A stretch of DNA of 64,000 nucleotides from assembly GCA_902540235.1 (NCBI GenBank), contig CACBLI010000007.1:1-64000 (forward strand), given 5' to 3'. Positions 54,838 to 61,326 of the stretch are shown here, one piece after another; the stretch's first letter is position 1, and the number at the start of each line of letters is the position of its first letter. A program made the position numbers and the translations under genes. A model generated the notes under the pieces. It saw only the letters and a program-made list of their open reading frames with translations. It was not told where the DNA came from and did no database searches. The DNA comes from an uncultured Pelagibacteraceae bacterium (GTDB lineage: Bacteria; Pseudomonadota; Alphaproteobacteria; Pelagibacterales; Pelagibacteraceae).

Positions 54838-54850
54838 ATAAGTGGAACTT
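54838..54850 (-). promoter_or_regulatory. Candidate phage RNA-polymerase promoter before SSB
   Basis: On the minus strand AAGTTCCACTTAT, followed by GG. This is the best-placed member of the CCACT family: it lies about 37 bp upstream of the SSB start, in the gap after the RNA polymerase gene, where T7-like phages begin middle transcription. A perfect operator-like palindrome sits immediately upstream (54853-54868). Confidence 0.5.
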
Positions 54851-54852
54851 TA

Positions 54853-54868
54853 TTTGCACAAGTGCAAA
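54853..54868. promoter_or_regulatory. Perfect operator-like palindrome TTTGCACAAGTGCAAA
   Basis: Two 7-bp arms TTTGCAC/GTGCAAA around AA, the clearest member of a repeated family (also 23426, 57576, 57632, 57526). It lies between the RNA polymerase stop and the candidate promoter for SSB. It has the size and symmetry of a binding site for a dimeric helix-turn-helix regulator. Confidence 0.55.
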
Positions 54869-54871
54869 GGT

Positions 54872-56542
54872 CTAGACGCAAAAAAAGACACTTTGCTTTA
54901 CTAAAGCTAAATCCAAGTTTCCTCTTTGAGGAATATTAGGAAATTTCTTCATATTCTTATAAGAAAGCATTTGTCTCATTTCCATCGCCCAGTTAGCAAG
55001 AACATCGTTTTCATATATTTCACAAAATGCTTCTCTTATAGCTTCTGACAACATATCTACATCAGGTGCTACACAACCAAAACTATCGTGAATTAAACTA
55101 AAGTTAGTCACTCCTTTTTGTTTAGCTTTAACAACTGCTAAATGTAAAACACTAGCGTCAAGAGAATGTATAAAGTTAGGACAAATAGATTGTGCAGTTT
55201 TTCTTTTATCAATTACATCAGTATCTGATTGTATAGATAATTTAATTATACTGTCTCCCATCTTAGTCTTCACCCTTTTGCTTTCTTTTTTATAACACAT
55301 CATTTGTACTGGAAATCCTAAAGGTGTTGTCCAAGTCACTGGTAAGTTTTCTGAAGCAACTAATCGAGATACTTTTTTCAAAAAATCCATAATCTCTTTT
55401 GCACCAACTATTACATCATTAATACTTGACCAAACAATTGGTTGAAGAAAGTTAGTAGCTTTAAATAAATCATTACCGAAGTTATGTTGTACTCCACGTT
55501 CTTTTAATTCTTTTTCAACGTGGTCTTGTAGATATTGCCTACAAGAATATTGAGTTAAAGAATATGGTAAACACATTACAGGTTTCTTACATAGCTTTCT
55601 GTCTACACCATAATCTAACCACTTCTTAGCTAATGGGTCAGGATTTACTTCTAATTTTTCTATCACTTTTTCAGATACGGTTCTGTAAACATCTTCTGGT
55701 TTATTTGATGGAATTAGATTAGTAGCTTTACCACCTATTTCGTCTCTCATCATTGCTGAATAATGTTGTAAACCAGAATTACTACAGTCTGATTGTATTG
55801 GTAGTGTAGTAATAAAACTAGCGTCAAAGTCTGTTTCTGCAAAGTCTTTGAGTTCAAAACACCAAGCAAGAAAACAAAAAGATTTATCAGCTTGTGACCA
55901 ATAAGTATCTTCTAGTGGGTTCTTTGCACAATTTATAAATCGTTGCATATTATCTTTAACCCAATCTAATCTTGTTTGAATGTCTTCTTTATCTACTTCT
56001 CCAAATAATCCTGCACCTGCGATTGCAAAACTATCAAAACTACTATTTTCTTTCATTTGTTTTCCATACTTAAATTTAAGTAATGCTCTAGAATAGTCAG
56101 CACCTTGTGGAGATAACATTGCAGGTTTTGGATAACCTCTTGACCTAAAGTCTATTTGGTGAGGAAAGAAGAAAGACCTATCTTTTAATAAATTAGCTTC
56201 TTCAAGAATTTGTCTTACCTGTATATATTTAGATTTTGATTTAGCTTGTTCTTTGTAAATATTAGACGCTTCTCTTTTCCATCTAACTAAACTCTCCTTA
56301 TTGGTAGCTATATCTATTGGTTTGACTGGAAGTTCCATACTTTGAGGATTTACTGGTAGCTTTCCCAAAGTCACATCTTTTTTAATTAATGTTTCTATGA
56401 CATCTAAAACAGGTTTATTTATAACCCATTCAGTTTCCTGCATAATATTTATGCTATCGTAAAGGTCTTTCATTTCGTGACCTCTATTTTTAAGTTCTTC
56501 TAAGTATCTTCTGTTTGACGCTTTTACTAAATTATAGTGCAT
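54872..56542 (-). CDS. Phage RNA polymerase, C-terminal catalytic part
   Basis: 556 residues from ATG 56542, holding the full palm, fingers and thumb of a T7-type single-subunit RNA polymerase. Catalytic elements are intact: first Asp in PIQSDCSNSGLQHYSAMMRD, the O-helix with Lys and Tyr in RKLCKKPVMCLPYSLTQYS (equivalents of T7 K631 and Y639), and the second Asp in FSLIHDSFG. The end is a hydrophobic foot (KQSVFFCV). The start has GAGG 6 nt upstream and overlaps the end of the N-terminal ORF by 11 bases in the +1 frame. It would be made as a separate subunit or joined by frameshifting. Confidence 0.9.
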   Translation of the reverse strand: MHYNLVKASNRRYLEELKNRGHEMKDLYDSINIMQETEWVINKPVLDVIETLIKKDVTLGKLPVNPQSMELPVKPIDIATNKESLVRWKREASNIYKEQAKSKSKYIQVRQILEEANLLKDRSFFFPHQIDFRSRGYPKPAMLSPQGADYSRALLKFKYGKQMKENSSFDSFAIAGAGLFGEVDKEDIQTRLDWVKDNMQRFINCAKNPLEDTYWSQADKSFCFLAWCFELKDFAETDFDASFITTLPIQSDCSNSGLQHYSAMMRDEIGGKATNLIPSNKPEDVYRTVSEKVIEKLEVNPDPLAKKWLDYGVDRKLCKKPVMCLPYSLTQYSCRQYLQDHVEKELKERGVQHNFGNDLFKATNFLQPIVWSSINDVIVGAKEIMDFLKKVSRLVASENLPVTWTTPLGFPVQMMCYKKESKRVKTKMGDSIIKLSIQSDTDVIDKRKTAQSICPNFIHSLDASVLHLAVVKAKQKGVTNFSLIHDSFGCVAPDVDMLSEAIREAFCEIYENDVLANWAMEMRQMLSYKNMKKFPNIPQRGNLDLALVKQSVFFCV

Positions 56543-57500
56543 TTTTAACCTCATCTGGTTTGTTTTCGTGATTGTGTTTTCTTCCGTAATATCCACCAAC
56601 AAAAGGATTATATTCCCATTTTCTAGGTGGCATTAACATTGGAAGGTATTTAGGTTGAAGTGCTTCATTCTTGATATTGAAATTCCTAATCTCGTCTATG
56701 ATTTTTCTAGTAGCTTCAACATAAGTGACTGTCTTGAATTTATTTAGCTTTCTATTCTGGTGTTTTACTAAACCCAGTTTTTCTAGAAAACCAATCATCT
56801 TAACTCCAAGATGAAGTCTCCCTTCCTTGCCCCAATCGTCAAACTCCAGTTGGTTTTTATTAATCATATAAGTCCAAACTTTATGCTTATATTGATACCT
56901 ATTTACCTTCTGAGGTATGTTCTTTCCTGCAAGTCTTTTATATATCCTATTATAATTTTCTTTATCTCTATCCTTGAACATCGTTATTCTAGCTTCCATC
57001 ATCAAGCCAGTTCCTATCTTAATAGCTAGTTTATTCATTGTGGTTTCATTGCTGATACCATCAATTGTATTCTTCAAAACTATCAACGAACAGGTATCCC
57101 AAACTGTATGTTCTTTAGAAAGAAATACACCTTTATCAAAAGCTGATTTTGGTAGACATTGACACAATAATTTTAGTGCAGTCATTCGATTACCTGCGCC
57201 ACCATCTTCCATAGTCTTAATATCGCCATTAATTAATAAGGACAGTTTAGTTATATATTTCTGTTGTAATACTAGACCGTGAAGTGTTGTGCTTTCTTGA
57301 CCTTTAGCAATAGCGTCTTTTACGGTCTTTCTGAAACGGTCTATACCACCTTGTAGCATAGCGTCTTCAAATTCTAATTCTTCTTGAATACGTTTTGTAT
57401 AATCTGAATTATCTTTAAACTTGCCACCTACGCCTACTTTGACAAGTTCTTGTAATTGTAATTGTAGGTCTTGTTGTTGTTGATTTAATATATCGGACAT
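56532..57500 (-). CDS. Phage RNA polymerase, N-terminal part
   Basis: 322 residues that match the N-terminal domain of T7-type RNA polymerase: helix-rich start, HLGVKMIGFLEKLGLV (aligns with the T7 segment HVGVRCIEMLIESTGMV) and PPRKWEYNPFVGGYYG near the end (aligns with T7 PPKPW...GGGYW). After GGYYG it continues 16 residues and stops. The catalytic remainder is in the overlapping downstream ORF. This is the first phage gene after the right attachment site, about 200 bp from the host tRNA promoter. Confidence 0.88.
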   Translation of the reverse strand: MSDILNQQQQDLQLQLQELVKVGVGGKFKDNSDYTKRIQEELEFEDAMLQGGIDRFRKTVKDAIAKGQESTTLHGLVLQQKYITKLSLLINGDIKTMEDGGAGNRMTALKLLCQCLPKSAFDKGVFLSKEHTVWDTCSLIVLKNTIDGISNETTMNKLAIKIGTGLMMEARITMFKDRDKENYNRIYKRLAGKNIPQKVNRYQYKHKVWTYMINKNQLEFDDWGKEGRLHLGVKMIGFLEKLGLVKHQNRKLNKFKTVTYVEATRKIIDEIRNFNIKNEALQPKYLPMLMPPRKWEYNPFVGGYYGRKHNHENKPDEVKNAL

Positions 57501-57657
57501 TTAGTGAACATTTCTCCATTTATTTATTGCAGAAGTGCAGGATACAGTAGTTTTGATACAATTTGATACAAGACTATCGCACAAGTGCAAAGATTGATTT
57601 TTTAAAAAAACACAAGCAACACAATAGTAATTCGTCACTTGTGCAATGAAGAAGAAG
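57501..57657. promoter_or_regulatory. Right-end control region of the phage RNA polymerase
   Basis: Non-coding. It holds operator-like sites at 57526-57541 (12/16), 57576-57591 (14/16) and 57632-57647 (12/16), two direct repeats of TTTGATACAA (57552-57561, 57562-57571), and a hairpin CACAAG/CTTGTG followed on the minus strand by seven T (57604-57643) that could be a weak terminator. I see no single convincing sigma70 promoter here. The region must contain the phage early switch, because it lies between the integration site and the RNA polymerase start. Confidence 0.6.
57604..57643 (-). terminator. Weak terminator-like hairpin before the phage RNA polymerase
   Basis: CACAAG (57638-57643 on the minus strand) pairs with CTTGTG (57611-57616) across a 21-nt loop, followed by a run of seven T on the minus strand. 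The long loop makes it weak. It could stop transcripts that enter the prophage from the host tRNA-Leu promoter. It overlaps one of the operator-like sites. Confidence 0.35.
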
Positions 57658-57667
57658 TGTCGGTATC

Positions 57668-57706
57668 TCCTAAGACCAACGCGTCTACCAATTCCGCCAT
57701 CGCCCC
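57668..57706 (-). pseudogene. 5' half of host tRNA-Leu (TAG), attR side
   Basis: On the minus strand this gives the 5' acceptor strand GGGGCGA, the D arm with GGTAGAC, the 5' anticodon stem TTGGT and the loop CTTAGGA, then turns into phage sequence. The sequence beyond (GATACCGACAC...) cannot complete a T arm or acceptor. Joined to 20969-21023 it rebuilds a complete tRNA-Leu. The 9-bp att core is 57668-57676. Confidence 0.9.
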
Positions 57707-57720
57707 ACAAATTTAGTGGT

Positions 57721-57749
57721 TTTATATAGTATTGAAACTATTTGTCCAA
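57721..57749 (-). promoter_or_regulatory. Promoter of the disrupted host tRNA-Leu
   Basis: On the minus strand TTGGAC (57744-57749), 17 bp, TATAAA (57721-57726), then the tRNA 5' end 15 bp further. This is close to the sigma70 consensus with ideal spacing. In the original chromosome it would drive tRNA-Leu and probably tig. In the lysogen it points across attR into the phage RNA polymerase. Confidence 0.7.
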
Positions 57750-57758
57750 CGAGAATTA

Positions 57759-57788
57759 TTGTAAATTATAATAAATTTCCTCTATAAT
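57759..57788 (+). promoter_or_regulatory. Promoter of the DUF1289 gene, leaderless
   Basis: TTGTAA (57759-57764), 18 bp, perfect TATAAT (57783-57788). The expected start of transcription, about 7 bases after the -10, falls on the A of the ATG at 57795. The mRNA would therefore have little or no leader. Confidence 0.6.
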
Positions 57789-57794
57789 ATTAAT

Positions 57795-58046
57795 ATGATT
57801 GTTTCTCCATGTATAAGTATTTGTAAAACAGATCCAAAATCAGGATATTGTTATGGTTGTGGAAGAACTAATGAGGAAAAAAAAATTTGGAAACTTGAAG
57901 AAACATCAGATCAATGGAAAAAAGATAACTTAGATATTATTAAAAAAAGACTATCTGGGTGGCAATTAAAAAGTTTTGAAGAATCCTATACATATAAAAT
58001 TGAAAATGGTATTTCTTTATTCAAAAAAAATTTAAAAAATGAGTAA
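57795..58046 (+). CDS. DUF1289 family protein
   Basis: 83 residues. The N-terminus SPCISICKTDPKSGYCYGCG carries the four-cysteine pattern (C-x3-C-x8-C-x2-C) of the DUF1289 family, and TNEEKKIWKLEETSDQWKKD matches the conserved helix with E-x-x-x-W. These small cytosolic proteins probably bind a metal or Fe-S centre; their function is unknown. First host gene right of the prophage, facing away from it. Overlaps the next ORF by 8 bases. Confidence 0.85.
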   Translation: MIVSPCISICKTDPKSGYCYGCGRTNEEKKIWKLEETSDQWKKDNLDIIKKRLSGWQLKSFEESYTYKIENGISLFKKNLKNE

Positions 58047-58212
58047 AACTTCAATAGTAATAATCATATACATTGTAGGACTTATCTTTGGAGCATTGTT
58101 TCTTAAAATTTGGAGCGCAGATACAAGTGTTTTTAAAGGACTTTTGGGTCTCGGTTGGACGGCTTTGCTTTTAATAGGCTTATTTTTTGCTGAGAAACAT
58201 GAAAAAAATTAA
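58039..58212 (+). CDS. Small membrane protein, two helices (57 aa)
   Basis: 57 residues from ATG 58039, inside the end of the DUF1289 gene. Two membrane helices (IVIIIYIVGLIFGALFL and FKGLLGLGWTALLLIGLFF) flank a short polar loop, and the end is charged. It overlaps the next gene by 14 bases, forming a tight three-gene run. Conserved-type small SAR11 protein without known role. Confidence 0.65.
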   Translation: MSKTSIVIIIYIVGLIFGALFLKIWSADTSVFKGLLGLGWTALLLIGLFFAEKHEKN

Positions 58213-58621
58213 TTTTTTAATATTTTTTTTCTTTATTTCTCTCCCAATACAACAACTAAAATCAGAAATAATTATTATGAGTAAGTGTGATGATAAACAA
58301 GATGAATTTTTAAAAAATGAGTATGTAATTAATCTTGATGAATTAACAATGACGAGAAATTACGTTTACAAAGAACAAACTTTTAAAAAACATAAAAGAA
58401 CAGATTTAAGCGTAAAAAAAGCTAATACCTACATTACTAATATATATGAAGAAGATGGAAAGATATTAACTCTCAAACATGGTTACCCTCAATTTTACAC
58501 TCAAATTTTAATTGAAAAAGGTAAATCAGAAATTTTTATGAAGTCAGTTTTAAACAATGAGAAAGGCCTATCAAAAATTTCTACATGTAAAAAAGTAGAA
58601 AAATTTGAAAAAGAAAGCTAA
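58199..58621 (+). CDS. Secreted protein of unknown function (140 aa)
   Basis: About 140 residues from ATG 58199. An N-terminal signal peptide (KKINFLIFFFFISLPIQQLK) precedes a polar, Lys-rich, beta-type domain with three Cys (CDDKQDEF and ISTCKKV). It should be periplasmic. The ORF start at 58187 (TTG) would only lengthen the n-region. Last gene of the DUF1289 run. Confidence 0.65.
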   Translation: MKKINFLIFFFFISLPIQQLKSEIIIMSKCDDKQDEFLKNEYVINLDELTMTRNYVYKEQTFKKHKRTDLSVKKANTYITNIYEEDGKILTLKHGYPQFYTQILIEKGKSEIFMKSVLNNEKGLSKISTCKKVEKFEKES

Positions 58622-58743
58622 TTTTTTTTTTTATTCTTATTAATGTTTCTTTTTCTCGAATTAAAACGATTATTTGTAATATTGCTTCTATGTTTAGCAT
58701 AGGCCTGCTTTTGTGCTTGTTTCATTGCTCGTTTAGATGACAT
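58618..58743 (-). CDS. Possible small basic protein (41 aa)
   Basis: ATG at 58743, 41 codons: SSKRAMKQAQKQAYAKHRSN followed by an Asn/Arg/Lys-rich end. It is convergent with the secreted-protein gene (3-base overlap at the ends) and lies 6 bp downstream of the histidine phosphatase. Highly basic; it may be nucleic-acid- or ribosome-associated. The poly-Lys end depends on a run of 11 A, so sequence accuracy matters. Confidence 0.45.
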   Translation of the reverse strand: MSSKRAMKQAQKQAYAKHRSNITNNRFNSRKRNINKNKKKN

Positions 58744-58749
58744 AATATT

Positions 58750-59307
58750 TTAATAATTTGTTTTAAAAGTACCTATTATATTAAATTTTTTATCCGAAAT
58801 AACAATTTCTCCAGATGATGGTGCATAATTCAAAGCCTCAGAAATTACAACATAATGAGTAACTAACACTAAATTTTTTTTGCTTTTAAAGTTTTTGATA
58901 TACTTTCTCAAATCTAACATTTGAGAGTTTTTGTTTTTGGCAAACTTTGAGCTATAAAATGAATTCAAGAAATTTTTGGTCTCAAAACTTCCAAAAGCTA
59001 AGCTAGAAGTATCTTTACACCTACACCATTCACTTGAGATTACTTTCTCTATTTTGATTTTATTCTTTCTAAAAAATTCCCCAATATTTTTAGCTTGATT
59101 TTTACCTTCATTACTTAAATTTCTTTGGGTTGAACAATCGTTTAAATTGAAATTATTTGGATCACCACCTCCAGGTGCATATGCGTGTCTTATAAATATT
59201 AATTTTCCACCATCCTCAAGTTCACTAACAAAATTTTTATCTAAATCTGCTTTAACAGAACTAGTTAAGGATATAAATATAAATATAAAAATTTTTATAA
59301 ATTTCAT
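58750..59307 (-). CDS. Histidine phosphatase family protein, exported
   Basis: 185 residues. A signal peptide (residues 1-20, KFIKIFIFIFISLTSSVKA) precedes a phosphoglycerate-mutase-like domain with the catalytic RHAYAPGGGDP and the second His in LVLVTHYVVISEAL. Arg and Glu of the core (SSEWCRCKDTS) are present. It probably acts on a phosphorylated compound in the periplasm. Divergent from the UDG gene with only 3 bp between starts. Confidence 0.8.
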   Translation of the reverse strand: MKFIKIFIFIFISLTSSVKADLDKNFVSELEDGGKLIFIRHAYAPGGGDPNNFNLNDCSTQRNLSNEGKNQAKNIGEFFRKNKIKIEKVISSEWCRCKDTSSLAFGSFETKNFLNSFYSSKFAKNKNSQMLDLRKYIKNFKSKKNLVLVTHYVVISEALNYAPSSGEIVISDKKFNIIGTFKTNY

Positions 59308-59310
59308 TTT

Positions 59311-59991
59311 ATGGATATTAGATTAAGCAATTTAAATAAAACAATAATTAATTGTAAGAAATGTCCAAGATTAGTAAAATTTGTAAATAAAGTAAGTAAT
59401 GATAAAAGAAAACAAAATAGAGATGAAATTTACTGGGGAAAACCTGTGCCGGGTTTTGGAAATTTGAATTCAAAATTAGCAATTATTGGTCTGGCACCAG
59501 CAGCTCATGGTGGTACGAGAACTGGCAGAGCTTTTACAGGGGATAAATCTGGTGATTTTTTATTTAAATGTTTATTTCAAGCAGGAATTTCTAATTTACC
59601 ATTCTCAAAACATTTAAATGATAACTTAAATTTAAAATCTACCTATATTACCAATATTCTTAAATGTGTTCCTCCTCAAGATAAACCATTGATCAAAGAG
59701 ATAACAAACTGTTCTAATTTCTTTGATCAAGAAATTTTATCCTTAAAAAAACTTAAAGTGGTAGTCACCTTAGGTAAAGTAGCCTTTGATAATTGTATAA
59801 AATTATATAAACAAAAATTTAATATTAAAAAAAAATTCATTTTTAAACACGGCAAAAAACAATTATTACCAAATGGATTGATAATATTATCGAGTTACCA
59901 CCCAAGCCCAAGAAATGTTAATACAAAATTAATTTCAACCACAATGATGGTAAATTTATTCAAAAAAGCAAAAAAACTTGCTAACTTTTAA
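59311..59991 (+). CDS. Type-5 uracil-DNA glycosylase
   Basis: 226 residues of the UdgB family, which removes uracil (and other deaminated bases) from DNA. Fe-S cysteines are in NCKKCPRLVKF, ILKCVPPQDKP and TNCSNFFD. Motif 1 is IIGLAPAAHGGTRTGRAFTG and the C-terminal catalytic motif is SSYHPSPRNVNT. In an AT-rich genome with high C-deamination load this is a plausible main repair enzyme. Overlaps the convergent thioesterase gene by 11 bases. Confidence 0.9.
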   Translation: MDIRLSNLNKTIINCKKCPRLVKFVNKVSNDKRKQNRDEIYWGKPVPGFGNLNSKLAIIGLAPAAHGGTRTGRAFTGDKSGDFLFKCLFQAGISNLPFSKHLNDNLNLKSTYITNILKCVPPQDKPLIKEITNCSNFFDQEILSLKKLKVVVTLGKVAFDNCIKLYKQKFNIKKKFIFKHGKKQLLPNGLIILSSYHPSPRNVNTKLISTTMMVNLFKKAKKLANF

Positions 59992-60403
59992 TTGTATCAC
60001 AAAAATATGGTTTAAATTTTGAATAGATTTCCTCTGGTATTTTTTTTGGTTTGCCTTTTGTATCTACAAATACCAGCTGAATTTGCGCATCTACAATTTT
60101 GTCATTACCTCTTGTAATGATTTGACTCATTGAAAAAGATGTTTTGCTAATAGATTTTACAAAAGATCTAATTGTTAACTCATCTTCCAGATAAGCAGAC
60201 TTTTTGTATTCTATGTTACAAGATCTAACAATAATTAATGACTCAAAATCATCTTTTACTTTTTTATTACTATAACCAATTGAATACAAAGCCTCTGTCC
60301 TCGCTCGCTCAAGAAACTTTAAATAATTTGCATAATAAACTACTCCTCCTGAGTCCGTATCTTCATAGTATACTTTTAATTTGTGAAAGAAATTGTCGTG
60401 CAT
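59981..60403 (-). CDS. ybgC: Acyl-CoA thioesterase, YbgC/hotdog family
   Basis: 140 residues of the 4-hydroxybenzoyl-CoA thioesterase-type hotdog fold. The active-site Asp is in YYEDTDSGGVVYYANYLKF, followed by LERARTEALYSIGYS. In many bacteria this gene heads the tol-pal operon and hydrolyses short acyl-CoA or acyl-ACP. No tol genes are seen on this side, so it stands alone here. Confidence 0.88.
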   Translation of the reverse strand: MHDNFFHKLKVYYEDTDSGGVVYYANYLKFLERARTEALYSIGYSNKKVKDDFESLIIVRSCNIEYKKSAYLEDELTIRSFVKSISKTSFSMSQIITRGNDKIVDAQIQLVFVDTKGKPKKIPEEIYSKFKPYFCDTIKS

Positions 60404-60460
60404 TATTGGATTATATCAAAAAATTTTATATTTCATACAATCTAAGGTATAAGATTTAAC

Positions 60461-60601
60461 ATGAATATTTTTGTGATTTGGTTGGTAATGGTAGTAGCGT
60501 GGAATTTTGGCTACCCACAAGCAAGTCCTTTAGAAGATGTTATCGTTGCAGTTATTCTATCTTTATTTAATCTCTGGTTAAAAAAATACCTAAAATTTTA
60601 A
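60461..60601 (+). CDS. Small membrane protein (46 aa)
   Basis: 46 residues: an N-terminal membrane helix (NIFVIWLVMVVAWNFG), a short loop YPQASPLEDV, and a second helix (VIVAVILSLFNLWLKKYL). Its stop lies directly next to the stop of the convergent DUF3047 gene. Tiny double-helix proteins like this are common in streamlined SAR11 genomes. Role unknown. Confidence 0.6.
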   Translation: MNIFVIWLVMVVAWNFGYPQASPLEDVIVAVILSLFNLWLKKYLKF

Positions 60602-61252
60602 TTATTTTTCAGAAAAATAAATATTTTGGAAGTATGCAATTGATTTCATTTTTGAGTTATCGGTATCAGACATTATAGCAACTCCGTCCAATTCTTTTAC
60701 ATCTAAGTTATGAAATCTTTTAAAATCCTCTTTTACGTTAGCCTTAACAGTTACCCATTCATTCATATTTTTTTTTGTACTAGCCAACACATTATCTATT
60801 GATTTTTTTGTGTAGGGACTTGGCCAATTTAACCCGACATCATTATTACTAGAAAAAACGTAATTTATAGCTCTATTAGAAAGAGGAGTGGCGCCTGTTT
60901 TTTTAATGACAAAAACTCTAGCTGCATAATCATGTCCTTTTTTTGAATTTTCTTTAATTCCATTTAAATCTTGTTCAATTTTCCAAGTAATGTTGATAAA
61001 GGGAGTTTTATTTAGATCAATAATTATCTCTTTACCAAGACCAGAAGCAGCGTTATTAGCCTCTGATTTCAAAAAATTTCCATTTTCATTTTTTCCAACA
61101 GAATAAATTGTTTTATTATCAGCACCTCTTACTTTTCTAACTTGTAGTTGTGAGAGTTCGGTTTCTGTAAAATCAAAGACTTTTATTTCAGATGCTAAAG
61201 AAAAATTAATTGCAAGAATTGAAATGACAAAAGTTTGTGTAAAAAATTTCAT
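60602..61252 (-). CDS. DUF3047 family protein, exported
   Basis: 216 residues. Signal peptide at the start (KFFTQTFVISILAINFSLAS), then a beta-rich domain with PFINITWKIEQDLNG, HDYAARVFVIKK, NRAINYVFSSN and VAIMSDTDNSKMKSIAYFQN. These segments are typical of DUF3047, a periplasmic beta-sandwich family resembling carbohydrate-binding modules. Substrate unknown. Confidence 0.8.
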   Translation of the reverse strand: MKFFTQTFVISILAINFSLASEIKVFDFTETELSQLQVRKVRGADNKTIYSVGKNENGNFLKSEANNAASGLGKEIIIDLNKTPFINITWKIEQDLNGIKENSKKGHDYAARVFVIKKTGATPLSNRAINYVFSSNNDVGLNWPSPYTKKSIDNVLASTKKNMNEWVTVKANVKEDFKRFHNLDVKELDGVAIMSDTDNSKMKSIAYFQNIYFSEK

Positions 61253-61326
61253 AAAAAAATTGTTAATACATTATTTTGACAAAATTTAAACATTCAAAAT
61301 TCAACATTTAGTTCTACATTTAGAAT

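Larger units (their letters stand above)
21015..57676. mobile_element. Integrated T7-like podophage (pelagiphage prophage)
   Basis: About 36.7 kb bounded by the 9-bp att core, with all genes on the minus strand. It contains integrase, T7-type RNA polymerase, SSB, endonuclease I, amidase, primase-helicase, DNA polymerase, exonuclease, portal, scaffold, capsid, tail tube A and B, three internal virion proteins, tail fibre, and terminase small and large subunits. Joining the ends places integrase just upstream of RNA polymerase, the layout of HTVC019P-type SAR11 podophages. No morphogenesis module is missing, and only the RNA polymerase shows a split reading frame, so the prophage looks able to be induced. 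I see only one copy of any possible terminal repeat, as expected for an integrated form. Confidence 0.95.

Noticed and set aside
21015-57676. Direct terminal repeats of the virion genome
   Set aside because: An integrated copy keeps only one repeat copy, so it cannot be seen; no long duplicated sequence was noticed apart from the att core.
57660-57706. tRNA-Leu rebuilt by the phage arm at attR
   Set aside because: The phage sequence after the anticodon loop gives no T arm, acceptor strand or CCA, so no functional tRNA is restored there.
57501-57710. 69-residue ORF across the right attachment site
   Set aside because: It covers the host tRNA 5' half and the phage control region and begins inside the tRNA, so it is a shadow.
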